DNA from: Rhizobium tumorigenes
GTDB lineage: Bacteria; Pseudomonadota; Alphaproteobacteria; Rhizobiales; Rhizobiaceae
Assembly (NCBI RefSeq): GCF_003240565.2
Contig: NZ_CP117255.1
Location: 558,001 to 622,000 of the forward strand
Length of the DNA stretch: 64,000 nucleotides
Direction: 5' to 3'
Shown here piece by piece: positions 56,260 to 64,000 of this stretch (positions within the stretch are counted from its first letter, which is position 1; each line of letters begins with the position of its first letter). The notes beneath the pieces were generated by a model that did no database searches, was not told the DNA's origin, and saw only the letters and a program-made list of their open reading frames with translations. The translations under genes were made by a program, and so were the position numbers.

Positions 56260-57258
56260 ATGCCTTTGCCAACTGATATGCGCTGCGTCGACCTGCCGTC
56301 CTTCGGCGCCCCCGAGGTGATGACCATTGTCCGCAAGCCGCTGCCGGTGCTGAAGCCCGGCGAGGTTCTCGTGCGGGTCGAGGCAATAGGCGTCAACCGC
56401 CCCGATGTTGCCCAGCGTCAGGGAAACTATCCGGCCCCGAAGGATGCAAGCCCCATCCTCGGTCTTGAAGTGTCCGGCGAGGTCGTCGATGTCGCACCCG
56501 GTGTCACCGAATTTGCCATCGGCAACAAGATCTGCGGCCTTGCCAATGGCGGCGCCTATGCCGAATACTGTGCCGTTCCCGCCTCCCAGGCGCTGCGCTT
56601 CCCGAACGGGTACGACGCGGTTCGCGCTGCAGCGCTACCGGAAAATTATTTCACCGTCTGGGCCAATCTCTTCCAGATGGCGGGGCTGACCGAGGGCGAG
56701 AGCGTCCTGATCCATGGAGGCTCCAGCGGCATCGGCACGACGGCGATCCAGCTTGCCCGTGCTTTCGGCGCCGAGGTCTTCACCACGGCCGGCTCCAAGG
56801 ATAAATGCGACGCTTGCGTCCGGATCGGCGCCAAGCGGGCGATCAACTACCGCGACGAGGATTTCGTCGAGGTCATCAAGGCGGAGACAGAAAGCGGCGT
56901 CGACATCATTCTCGACATGGTCGGTGCTGCCTATCTGGAAAAGAACCTAGCGGCCCTCGCCAAGGACGGTTGCCTGTCGATCATCGCTTTCCTCAGCGGC
57001 TCGGTGGCTGAGAAGGTCAATCTGGCGCCGATCATGGTCAAGCGGTTGACGGTCACTGGCTCGACGATGCGGCCGCGCACGGCGGAGGAAAAGCGCGCTA
57101 TCCGCGACGATCTCCTGTCGCAGGTCTGGCCGCTGCTGGATGCCGGCACCATCGCCCCGCTGATCCACCATACATTTGCCTTCGAGGATGTCGTCGAAGC
57201 CCACAAGATGATGGAAACCAGCAGCCACATTGGCAAGATCATGCTCCGCGTGGAATGA
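56260..57258 (+). CDS. NAD(P)H-quinone oxidoreductase
   Basis: A 332-residue enzyme of the zeta-crystallin-like medium-chain dehydrogenase family. Marks are [37 protein letters not shown] (the cofactor loop) and [15 protein letters not shown]. It lacks the catalytic-zinc cysteine pattern of alcohol dehydrogenases. The ATG at 56260 has GGAGAG upstream; earlier in-frame starts overlap the preceding gene. It would reduce quinones with NADPH. Confidence 0.9.
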   Translation: MPLPTDMRCVDLPSFGAPEVMTIVRKPLPVLKPGEVLVRVEAIGVNRPDVAQRQGNYPAPKDASPILGLEVSGEVVDVAPGVTEFAIGNKICGLANGGAYAEYCAVPASQALRFPNGYDAVRAAALPENYFTVWANLFQMAGLTEGESVLIHGGSSGIGTTAIQLARAFGAEVFTTAGSKDKCDACVRIGAKRAINYRDEDFVEVIKAETESGVDIILDMVGAAYLEKNLAALAKDGCLSIIAFLSGSVAEKVNLAPIMVKRLTVTGSTMRPRTAEEKRAIRDDLLSQVWPLLDAGTIAPLIHHTFAFEDVVEAHKMMETSSHIGKIMLRVE

Positions 57259-57375
57259 GCGGACGAATCTGCTCCTTGTGAACCGGGAGCAGCGCGAACC
57301 GATGGTGCGATGACAGTTGGCAAGCGTCGCCCCAGACGCTATCACCGCTCGACCCCACCAGCATCGGATGCCATC

Positions 57376-58371
57376 ATGACCAATCCCGTCACCGTCGAAG
57401 TTACCCGTGGTTTGCTTGTCGAGAGCCGCCATCGCGGCACGATCGTTGTCGTCGACGGCGACGGCGGCGTGGTGTTTTCACGCGGCGATATCGATGCGGG
57501 CGTGTTTCCGCGCTCTGCCTGCAAGGCGATGCAGGCCTTGCCGCTGGTCGAAAGCGGCGCTGCCGATGCCTATGGTTTCGGCCACAAGGAACTGGCGCTG
57601 GCCTGCTCCTCCCACAATGGCGAAGACGAGCATGTGGCGCTGGCAGCCTCGATGCTGGCGCGCGCTGGCCGCGATGTCGAGGCGCTGGAATGCGGCGCCC
57701 ACTGGTCTTCCAACCAGAAGACCCTGATCCATCAGGCCCGCACGCTGGAGAAGCCGACAGCGCTGCACAACAATTGCTCCGGGAAGCATTCCGGTTTCGT
57801 CTGCGCCTGCTGCCACCAGGGCATCGATAGCAAGGGCTACGTCGGCTACGAGCATCCGCTGCAGCAGCAGATCCGCGACACGATGCAGGACCTCACCGGT
57901 GCCACGCTCGGCGCCGACGTCTGCGGCACGGACGGCTGCTCGATCCCGACCTATGCCGTGCCGCTGCGCGCTCTCGCGCACGGCTTTGCGAAGATGGCGA
58001 CCGGCCAGGGTCTCGCCCCGTTGCGTGCCCAGGCCTCGCGCCGGCTGATCGAGGCCTGCATGGCAGAACCCTTCTATGTCGCCGGCAGCGGCCGCGCCTG
58101 CACGGAACTGATGCAGATCGCACCCGGCAAGATCTTCTGCAAGACCGGCGCCGAGGGCGTGTTCTGCGCCGCCATCCCGGAGCAGGGCATCGCCATCGCC
58201 GTCAAGTGCGACGACGGCACCGGCCGCGCAGCCGAGGCGATGATCGCCGCCACGCTCGCCCGCTTCTTCGAGACCGATGGCGAGATCCATGCCGGCCTGA
58301 CGGCCATGGCGACAAAGTCGATGCACAACTGGAACGGCATTCACGTCGGCGACGTCAGGGCGACGATCTAA
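57376..58371 (+). CDS. Rhizobium etli-type L-asparaginase
   Basis: A 331-residue asparaginase of the R. etli type (class 3), which splits asparagine to aspartate and ammonia. The fold is serine-beta-lactamase-like: S47-A-C-K50 is the double Ser-Lys pair, S79 is in SSHNGED, and the zinc-binding cysteines are C134 (NNCSGKHSG) and C188 (GTDGCSI). Only about one residue separates these numbers from those of the known R. etli enzyme, as I recall them. No signal peptide, so cytoplasmic. It is followed by a convergent DeoR-type gene. Confidence 0.92.
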   Translation: MTNPVTVEVTRGLLVESRHRGTIVVVDGDGGVVFSRGDIDAGVFPRSACKAMQALPLVESGAADAYGFGHKELALACSSHNGEDEHVALAASMLARAGRDVEALECGAHWSSNQKTLIHQARTLEKPTALHNNCSGKHSGFVCACCHQGIDSKGYVGYEHPLQQQIRDTMQDLTGATLGADVCGTDGCSIPTYAVPLRALAHGFAKMATGQGLAPLRAQASRRLIEACMAEPFYVAGSGRACTELMQIAPGKIFCKTGAEGVFCAAIPEQGIAIAVKCDDGTGRAAEAMIAATLARFFETDGEIHAGLTAMATKSMHNWNGIHVGDVRATI

Positions 58372-58399
58372 GCCCCAGCGAATTCGCCGAGGCAGGCGC

Positions 58400-59155
58400 T
58401 CACGCCAGTTGGATCGCCAGTCCGGCATCGCGGTAAGGCTGGAGGTCGGCCTCCGCCAGCGGTCCGGGCAGGATCATGCCGGCCACGGATGCAAGCGGCA
58501 GGATATGGCACGGCGACGATGCGTCGAGCTTGTCCGGCGTCGCCAACACGAATGTTTCGGCGGAACATGCTGAGATATGCCGCTTGATGGCCGCCTCCTC
58601 GAAGTCGCCCGTCGAAAACCCGCGGGCCGGGTGGACGGCGGTAACCCCGAGAAAGAAGATATCCGGCCGCACCAGCGAAATCGCCGCCATCGCACTCGCT
58701 CCGGTTGAAACCATCGAGTGCTTGTAGATCCGTCCGCCGATCAGGATGACCTCGGCCGTCGGATGGTGTTCCAGTTCGCCGGCAATCGTCGGGCTGTGTG
58801 TCACCAAGGTGAAGGCAAAGTCTCGTGGCAGGTGTCGCGCGATCTCAGCGTTCGTTGTGCCGCCGTCAAGGAACACCGTCTGGCCCGGGCGGACCATCCC
58901 GGCGGCATAGGCGCCGAGCCGCTGTTTTTCGCCCGACGACAGGCTGCGGCGGGCAGACAGGTCCGGCAAGTCCGGCGACAGCGGCATCGCCCCGCCGTGC
59001 ACTCTCAGCAATAGCCCCTCGGCTGCCATCTCGCGCAGATCGCGCCGGATGGTGTCTTCCGACACCCCGAGCATTTCCGCCATCTGCTTGGCAATCACCT
59101 GTCCGTCGCTGCGCAAGGCCGCCTGGATTGTCGATTTGCGTTGGTTCGTCAGCAT
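58400..59155 (-). CDS. DeoR/GlpR family transcriptional regulator
   Basis: A 251-residue regulator. The helix-turn-helix VIAKQMAEMLGVSEDTIRRD lies at ~24-43, and the sugar-phosphate-binding domain has FLDGGTTNAEIARHL and SAMAAISLVRPDIFFLGVTA. The start at 59155 has AGGAAG before it; a GTG-like start further up is less likely. It is divergent from the gene at 59273, 117 bases away, which may be its target. Confidence 0.9.
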   Translation of the reverse strand: MLTNQRKSTIQAALRSDGQVIAKQMAEMLGVSEDTIRRDLREMAAEGLLLRVHGGAMPLSPDLPDLSARRSLSSGEKQRLGAYAAGMVRPGQTVFLDGGTTNAEIARHLPRDFAFTLVTHSPTIAGELEHHPTAEVILIGGRIYKHSMVSTGASAMAAISLVRPDIFFLGVTAVHPARGFSTGDFEEAAIKRHISACSAETFVLATPDKLDASSPCHILPLASVAGMILPGPLAEADLQPYRDAGLAIQLA

Positions 59156-59272
59156 GTTTTCTTCCTGCACGAAAATACACGATATTGCGCATAATAAGAA
59201 ATATGACTCGACATACCAGCAATATTATCTCTATTCATGCAAATTGTCGCATCAGGCGACGGGAGACGAACC

Positions 59273-59629
59273 ATGTTGATATTGATTGCCGGCCCCTATC
59301 GCTCCGGCACGAACGACGACCCGGTGAAAATGGCGGAAAACCTGAAGCGGCTGGAAGCGCCGTCGCATCGCTTGTTCGAGGCCGGCCACGTGCCGATGAT
59401 CGGCGAGTGGGTTGCCTTGCCCATCTGGAACGCCGCCGGTGGAAAAACCGTAGGCGATGACCTCTACGAGGCTATTTTTCATCCTGTGGCCGGCCGGCTT
59501 CTGGCGCTTTGCGACGGCGTGCTGCGCCTGGAGGGCGCATCCAAGGGCGCCGACAACGATGTGCGCATCGCCAGGCAAAGGGGCATTCCCGTCTGGACCC
59601 GCCTGGAGGATGTTCCCGGCTGCGCCTGA
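59273..59629 (+). CDS. Nucleoside 2-deoxyribosyltransferase-like small protein
   Basis: A 118-residue single-domain protein with the start MLILIAGPYRSGT and a WVALPIWNAAGG middle, resembling the nucleoside 2-deoxyribosyltransferase-like fold (DUF4406-like). The catalytic Glu is not clear in this sequence, so activity is uncertain. GGGAGA precedes the ATG. Divergence from a DeoR regulator supports a role in nucleoside or sugar metabolism, as inference. Confidence 0.7.
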   Translation: MLILIAGPYRSGTNDDPVKMAENLKRLEAPSHRLFEAGHVPMIGEWVALPIWNAAGGKTVGDDLYEAIFHPVAGRLLALCDGVLRLEGASKGADNDVRIARQRGIPVWTRLEDVPGCA

Positions 59630-59637
59630 AGTCGGCA

Positions 59638-59659
59638 GGGGGCGATCTATCGCCCTCTT
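59638..59659 (+). terminator. Terminator after the deoxyribosyltransferase-like gene
   Basis: GGGCGAT pairs with ATCGCCC around CT, then CTCTT; about ten bases past the stop at 59629. Confidence 0.55.
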
Positions 59660-59740
59660 ATCCTCCGATTTTCCGGCGCATGGCCTTTCACTTCGGTGGG
59701 AAACGCGCTTATTCTACTCTCCCAAGGGAGAGGAATCATC

Positions 59741-60361
59741 ATGACATTTTTGTATTATTCACCGGGAAGTTGTGCGCTTGCGAGCCTCATCGCCATGGAG
59801 GAAGCGGGCATCGCCTACGAGCCGCGCCGCATGGATCTCTCGAAGGGTGATCAGAAGACGCCGGAGTATCTCAAACTCAATCCGAAGGGTAGGGTGCCTA
59901 CGCTGGTGACCGAGCGTGGCGTCATAACGGAGACGCCGGCGATCCTCGCCTATATCTCCCAGGTCTCGCGCAACGTGCGACTGGCGCCGCTCGATGACTC
60001 CTTCGCCTTTGCCGTCATGCAGGCATTCAACAACTACCTGTCATCGACCGTCCACGTAAACCACTCCCATGGGCGCCGGGGCAGTCGCTGGTCGGACGAT
60101 GCAGCCGCCATCGAGACGATGAAGGCCAAGGTGGCCGAAACCATGACCGAGAGCGTCCTGCTGATCGAGAACCAGTTACTGGCCGGCCCCTGGGTGCTCG
60201 GCGCCAACTACTCCGTGGCCGACGGTTATCTCTTTACCGTCGCCAACTGGCTGCCCGGCGACGGTGTCGATATGGACCGGTTTCCCAAGGTCAAGGCGCA
60301 TGGCGAGCGTATGCGCGACCGGGCGGCGGTGCAGCAGGCGCTCGCCATCGAAAAGGGCTGA
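59741..60361 (+). CDS. Glutathione S-transferase
   Basis: A 206-residue GST. The thioredoxin-like N-terminal domain has YYSPGSCALASLIAMEE (the Ser/Cys near residue 9-11 activates glutathione) and PKGRVPTLV with the cis-proline, then ETPAILAYI. The helical C-terminal domain has YSVADGYLFTV. GAGAGGA precedes the ATG. It is convergent with a second GST gene, with only three bases between stops and a shared hairpin. Confidence 0.9.
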   Translation: MTFLYYSPGSCALASLIAMEEAGIAYEPRRMDLSKGDQKTPEYLKLNPKGRVPTLVTERGVITETPAILAYISQVSRNVRLAPLDDSFAFAVMQAFNNYLSSTVHVNHSHGRRGSRWSDDAAAIETMKAKVAETMTESVLLIENQLLAGPWVLGANYSVADGYLFTVANWLPGDGVDMDRFPKVKAHGERMRDRAAVQQALAIEKG

Positions 60362-60376
60362 GCCTCAGCCTTTTTC
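60350..60376. terminator. Bidirectional terminator between two GST genes
   Basis: GAAAAGGGCTGA and TCAGCCTTTTTC form a 12-base stem around GCC, with A- and T-runs on either side. It overlaps the stop codons of both genes. Confidence 0.75.
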
Positions 60377-61024
60377 CTGCCCGCGCGTCGCCTGCATGGC
60401 AAGGTAGGCGGCGCGCGCCTGGCAGCGCTTGATCCATGCGTCGAGGGCCGGACGCGCGTCGAACAATGCTGCTTCGCTCTGGGCATAGCGAAGCACTTCT
60501 GCAACGTTGAGGTCGGCGACAGTGAAGCCGTTTCCGACAAAATGGCCGTTCGCCGAGAGATGCTTCTCCAGCACGTCCAGTGGCCGCTTCAGGAGACGGC
60601 AGGCCACCGCGATCGTGGCCTTGCCGGCGTCTGTGCCCTGTTCCCCACGGTCGTAGGTCTGGACAAGCCGGATGCTGTGCGGCTCCAGTTCCGTCGCGGC
60701 GAAGATCGTCCACATCGACAGCAGGCCGTCCTCTTCCGTCGTCTGGCCAGCGAGCGGCCCACCATGCTTGCGCGCAAGGTAGAGGTTGATGGCGAGCGAC
60801 TCGTGCATGACGAAGTCGCCGTCGGTAATGCTCGGGATCAGCCCCATCGGGTTGATGGCGAGGAACTCCGGCGACATGGTGTTGATCGGTGCGCCCGGCG
60901 CCAGCGGCTCGTCCAGACGGTGGGCCTGCATGACGGGTATGGATTTGAACGGAATCCCCAGTTCGTTTGCCATCCAGTAGTTGCGCGATGCGCGCGAGCG
61001 GTAGACACCATAGATCGTCAGCAT
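60365..61024 (-). CDS. Glutathione S-transferase family protein
   Basis: A 219-residue GST. The N-terminal domain has IYGVYRSRASRNYWMANELG and the cis-proline region GLIPSITDGDFVMHESLAIN; the C-terminal domain has GNGFTVADLNVAEVL. The pair of GST genes are of different subtypes rather than a recent duplication. AGAGGGG precedes the ATG. The substrate is unknown. Confidence 0.88.
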   Translation of the reverse strand: MLTIYGVYRSRASRNYWMANELGIPFKSIPVMQAHRLDEPLAPGAPINTMSPEFLAINPMGLIPSITDGDFVMHESLAINLYLARKHGGPLAGQTTEEDGLLSMWTIFAATELEPHSIRLVQTYDRGEQGTDAGKATIAVACRLLKRPLDVLEKHLSANGHFVGNGFTVADLNVAEVLRYAQSEAALFDARPALDAWIKRCQARAAYLAMQATRGQEKG

Positions 61025-61126
61025 GAAAGTCCCCTCTATTGCTTATGCCGACAAACCTATCTGGCAGCGCAGGCGAACGGAAGCAGCTGGCGTTGATGCA
61101 GCGATGAAAGCTTTTGATCGGTCGCG

Positions 61127-62485
61127 CTACGCCAAGCGGTTGCCGAGGATCGTCAGTTGCGGATAGGCCGTGCTGCCGGTTACGAGGTCGGCCGATGCAG
61201 GCTTGTCCCAGAGGAAGGCGACGATTGCCCCCTGGCTCGCGGCCTCGAACAGGTTGTTCGAAATCACCGCCGATCCCGCCCCGTTCGCGACCGAGACCGC
61301 GCAACCGACAGGCGCATTACGGACGATGTTGCCGGAGGCGACGAGGTTGCGCATATAAGGCCCCCAGCCGAGCTTGATGCCCCAGAGCGGCGCGTTTTCG
61401 ATGACGTTGCCCGAAATCAGCGTGTCTGCCTCAGCCGAGATGCCGATACCGAAACCGCCGTCCTGCGCATAGGGCGCCGACAGCGACAGGTTGCGCACCA
61501 CGTTGCCGGTGACACTGGCGAGCCGGCCGCCCTTGTCGAAATTGGCAATGGCGATGCCATTGGCGGCGCCGTCGATCAGGTTGCCCGACACGACAGCGCC
61601 CTCGAATTCGAATTCGCAGAAAATCGCCGTCTCGCCGGAGCGCAGGCACTGGTTGTCGCTGATCTGCACGTCCGAAGCAGAGTTGGCTCGCACCGCCGTA
61701 AAGGCGCAGTCGGCGATGTGGTTGTCGGTCACCATGACATTGCCGGCGTAATAGACGTTGATGCCGTTGCCGTTCTCCCCCGTGCCGCCGTCGCGGGCGC
61801 CGATGCGGGCGATGCGGTTGCCGGAGATGACGCTGCCATCCTCGCCCTTCTGCCAGCGATGCACCAGAATGCCGCCATTGCCGCAATCCTCGACGCGGTT
61901 GCCGGTGATGGTCAGCGCGTTCGACTGGACCGCATAGACGCCGGCATTCGCCGCGCCCGCAATACGGTTGCGCTCGATCCTGCCGCCGCAGCGCTCCAGA
62001 TGCAGCCCATTCCCGGCGCTGCCGGTAATCTCGCAATTGCTGACCAGCAAATCGCCGACGCCATTGAACCGCAGCAGCCCGCCGGCATCCGCGGCCAGCC
62101 CGAGGTTCCCCCCGTCGATGACGACGCCGGAGATCTCGATCCGCCCGGCATCGGCCGCATTCATCAGAAACCCGCCACCGCCATAGACGATGCGCGTCGC
62201 CCCGGGGACGCCGATCAGCCGCGTATTGTCGGGGAGGGTGAGGTTCGAGGCCGTGTAGTTGCCGGCCGGCAACATCACCGGCCCCTTGTCCCGCGCCGCC
62301 GCATCGATCATCGATTGCAGCCCATCCGCCGCCACCCGCTTCCGAAACGCCACGCCATCGATGGCCCCGCGCATCTCCGAGACCCCGGTTTTTGCCAGCG
62401 GCGCCGCAAAGGCATGCGGCGAAACCGCTCCCGCACTCGCAGCTGCCGCAAAAGCGCCAACCATCAACTCACGTCGGGAAATCAT
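61127..62485 (-). CDS. TIGR03808-like Tat-exported beta-helix repeat protein
   Basis: A 452-residue secreted protein. A twin-arginine signal (MISRRELMVGAFAAAASAGA) is at the start. The rest is a right-handed parallel beta-helix of repeated units such as ISGNRIARIGA and VTDNHIADCAF, typical of TIGR03808. GAGGAG lies six bases before the ATG at 62485; a longer reading to 62578 is rejected. Related beta-helix proteins act on polysaccharides, but catalytic residues are not clear, so the role is open. Confidence 0.88.
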   Translation of the reverse strand: MISRRELMVGAFAAAASAGAVSPHAFAAPLAKTGVSEMRGAIDGVAFRKRVAADGLQSMIDAAARDKGPVMLPAGNYTASNLTLPDNTRLIGVPGATRIVYGGGGFLMNAADAGRIEISGVVIDGGNLGLAADAGGLLRFNGVGDLLVSNCEITGSAGNGLHLERCGGRIERNRIAGAANAGVYAVQSNALTITGNRVEDCGNGGILVHRWQKGEDGSVISGNRIARIGARDGGTGENGNGINVYYAGNVMVTDNHIADCAFTAVRANSASDVQISDNQCLRSGETAIFCEFEFEGAVVSGNLIDGAANGIAIANFDKGGRLASVTGNVVRNLSLSAPYAQDGGFGIGISAEADTLISGNVIENAPLWGIKLGWGPYMRNLVASGNIVRNAPVGCAVSVANGAGSAVISNNLFEAASQGAIVAFLWDKPASADLVTGSTAYPQLTILGNRLA

Positions 62486-62567
62486 GCTCGGCTCCTCGAA
62501 TGGAAGGGAGTTCACCTTATGCATCTCCTCATGATGCCGATAAAATCGCACGAGACGCGATCCCGGT

Positions 62568-63356
62568 CTATCGCACACGCCGGAACCACTCTTTTTGCTG
62601 CGTCGCCCTGATCATTTCCAGATCGAAGTCCGCAAAGGCGATCTCTGTTTGCTCTCCTGCCATGCAAACAATCCGTCCAAGGGGATCGACGGCGAGAGAC
62701 CGGCCGTCGTTCTTCGGTGCCGGATAGTTGGCCACGGCGACACCAACAACCGATTGGAACGCCATGGCGCGGATGCCTGCCACGCGGACATCGCCCACCT
62801 CGCGGTCATCGACAAGAGGGCTGCTGTTAGGCACGAAAATGACCTCGGCGCCCAAGTGGACGAGGTCGGACGCCACGTCGGGAAATTCGCGGTCCATGCA
62901 GATCATGATGCCAACGGTAACATCGCCGTTCCGGGTCGAAAGGCGAGCGACACTGGAGCGGTCGCCCGGTGCGCAGGCATCTTCCGGTATGTCGAAATGG
63001 CAGATGTGTCGCTTTCTCTGCTGCAGCACGATTTCGCCGTCACTGTCGATCAGGACTGCAGCGTTGAAGGGCTTGGGTTCGGCCCGTTCGAGAAAGGTTG
63101 CCACGACGGCAATACCATGTTTGCGCGCTGCGTCGCGAAACCGCTTCACGTACTCCCCATCCGGGACCACTGCTCCATCGATCCAGGACGCTCTAGAGCT
63201 CGCATCCGTGCCGTCGTAGCGGCTGTAACCGTTGGAAAACATCTCGAGAAACACCACGACATCGGCGGCTGCCTTGGCTGCCGAGGCAATCGCGGCACCA
63301 ATGTCCGCATCCGGCATGATTTGCGCCAGCCCGACGCGCATCGAATGGGTTGCCAA
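62568..63356 (-). CDS. Carbon-nitrogen hydrolase (nitrilase superfamily)
   Basis: A 262-residue amidohydrolase of the nitrilase superfamily. The catalytic triad is visible: E38 in FLEMFSNGY, K115 in QRKRHICHFD, and C153 in GIMICMDREFP. It would cleave an amide or nitrile; the substrate is unknown. The start is probably a TTG at 63356, because a strong AAGGAGG lies five bases before it; the ATG at 63341 and a longer reading to 63884 fit less well. The longer frame would overlap the exonuclease gene. Confidence 0.85.
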   Translation of the reverse strand: MATHSMRVGLAQIMPDADIGAAIASAAKAAADVVVFLEMFSNGYSRYDGTDASSRASWIDGAVVPDGEYVKRFRDAARKHGIAVVATFLERAEPKPFNAAVLIDSDGEIVLQQRKRHICHFDIPEDACAPGDRSSVARLSTRNGDVTVGIMICMDREFPDVASDLVHLGAEVIFVPNSSPLVDDREVGDVRVAGIRAMAFQSVVGVAVANYPAPKNDGRSLAVDPLGRIVCMAGEQTEIAFADFDLEMIRATQQKEWFRRVR

Positions 63357-63602
63357 GACATCCTCCTTGTCTGCATCGCAATCGCACATGGCCGTCTTGT
63401 TCAAGACAGCAGTCTGTCGATGCGCCCTCGCAAGCACGAAGGTATCACCGTTTTGCGCCCCATCGACAAGCAGAAACCGCCCCAGCACATGCCGGCCGCT
63501 GCGACAGCGCAGCCCATCGCGCTCCGCCGTTGACCCATCTAAATTTGCGCGAAAGCACACCCCCCTCTGGCCGTCCGGGAAACTGTCGCTATCTTGTCCT
63601 CC

Positions 63603-64000
63603 ATGAGGCCAGATGCATTGCTTTACCCCGCCCCGGAAGGGCTTTTCTGCCCGGTCGGCGGGTTCTATGTCGACCCGGTGCGTCCGGTCGACAGGGCGTT
63701 GATCACCCATGGGCACTCTGACCATGCGCGGCCCGGCCATGGCCATGTGCTTGCCACCCGCCAGACGCTCGACATCATGCGTATTCGCTACGGCGAGGGC
63801 TTTGCCGGCAGCGAGCAGGCGGCCGGTTTTGGCGAGGAGATCGTCGTCAACGGCGTCACCGTCAGCTTTCATGCCGCCGGCCATGTGCTCGGCTCGGCGC
63901 AGATCGCCATCGAGAAGGATGGCCTGCGCATCGTCGTATCCGGCGACTACAAGCGTCGCCCGGACCCCACCTGCGCCGCCTATGTGCCCGTGCCCTGCGA
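63603..64000 (+). CDS. Ligase-associated DNA exonuclease (partial)
   Basis: The first 132 residues of an MBL-fold exonuclease of the type found beside ATP-dependent DNA ligase genes. It opens MRPDALLYPAPEGLFCPVGG and has the metal motif HGHSDH (near residue 36), then FHAAGHVLGSAQI and IVVSGDYKRRPDPT. The gene runs off the right edge; a DNA ligase and a helicase gene are expected beyond. It is divergent from the nitrilase-family gene, with a 246-base gap between. Confidence 0.88.
   Translation, partial: MRPDALLYPAPEGLFCPVGGFYVDPVRPVDRALITHGHSDHARPGHGHVLATRQTLDIMRIRYGEGFAGSEQAAGFGEEIVVNGVTVSFHAAGHVLGSAQIAIEKDGLRIVVSGDYKRRPDPTCAAYVPVPC

Noticed and set aside
61157..62611. A 484-codon plus-strand frame opposite the beta-helix protein
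   Set aside because: It is a shadow of the repeat-rich gene; its regular Asp/Val/Ala pattern reflects the beta-helix codons read backwards.
62568..63884. Longer nitrilase-family gene starting at 63884
   Set aside because: The extra ~180 residues are antisense to the exonuclease gene and its promoter; the domain begins right after the well-placed AAGGAGG near 63361.

Overview
The window is high-GC, densely coded alphaproteobacterial chromosome, most likely from a member of the Rhizobiaceae (Rhizobium / Agrobacterium / Ensifer relatives). This rests on the content: a choline-sulfatase-containing bet cluster, an APS-reductase-type cysH with cysDN, a Rhizobium etli-type asparaginase, a TIGR03808-like exported repeat protein, a ligase-associated exonuclease, and two promoters with the GGAAC-N16-CGTT pattern of the alphaproteobacterial general stress sigma factor EcfG. 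No species call is possible from the sequence alone.

Layout. 0-6 kb: a sulfur-scavenging-type cluster with a ribose-family ABC ATPase (cut by the window edge), its likely binding protein, two convergent SfnB/DszC-like flavoprotein monooxygenases and an MBL-fold hydrolase. 6-13 kb: a GAF-PAS-GGDEF diguanylate cyclase, small proteins, pyruvate phosphate dikinase, a DUF1499 protein and a DCC-family thiol oxidoreductase. 13-16 kb: an MBL hydrolase, tRNA-Gln, then an AT-richer patch of unknown genes. 16-21 kb: a D,D-carboxypeptidase-like protein, a RibD-C reductase, an LLM flavoprotein and small exported proteins. 21-30 kb: a stress-promoter small ORF, a His-rich PadR regulator coupled to an ABC exporter, an aldo/keto reductase, a membrane phosphoesterase, a FabMG-like protein and an SDR. 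30-33 kb: an AI-2E-family transporter and an EcfG-promoter DUF4142 protein.

32.9-36.4 kb is a small genomic island bounded by a perfect 48-bp direct repeat of the 3' part of tRNA-Pro(CGG). It has no visible integrase. Its cargo is a HEPN-like protein with zinc ribbons, an exported protein, and two further unknown proteins. This is the best candidate for an undescribed system in the window.

36-47 kb: a phytase-like esterase, a small membrane protein, a LacI regulator, the cysH-cysD-cysN sulfate assimilation genes with a divergent Rrf2 regulator, a ClC chloride transporter, and a second LacI regulator with two operator palindromes. 47-53 kb: betI-betC-betB and betA (choline-O-sulfate and choline to glycine betaine), with a RelE/HTH toxin-antitoxin pair on the opposite strand between betB and betA. 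53-64 kb: an HdeD-like membrane protein, an orphan ParD-like antitoxin, an EAL-CBS-GGDEF protein, a quinone oxidoreductase, an asparaginase, a DeoR regulator divergent from a deoxyribosyltransferase-like protein, two glutathione S-transferases, a Tat-exported beta-helix protein, a nitrilase-family amidohydrolase and the start of a ligase-associated exonuclease.

Functional themes are sulfur acquisition (the 0-6 kb cluster, cysHDN, choline sulfatase), osmoprotection (bet) and general stress response. Many convergent gene pairs are separated by strong hairpins.
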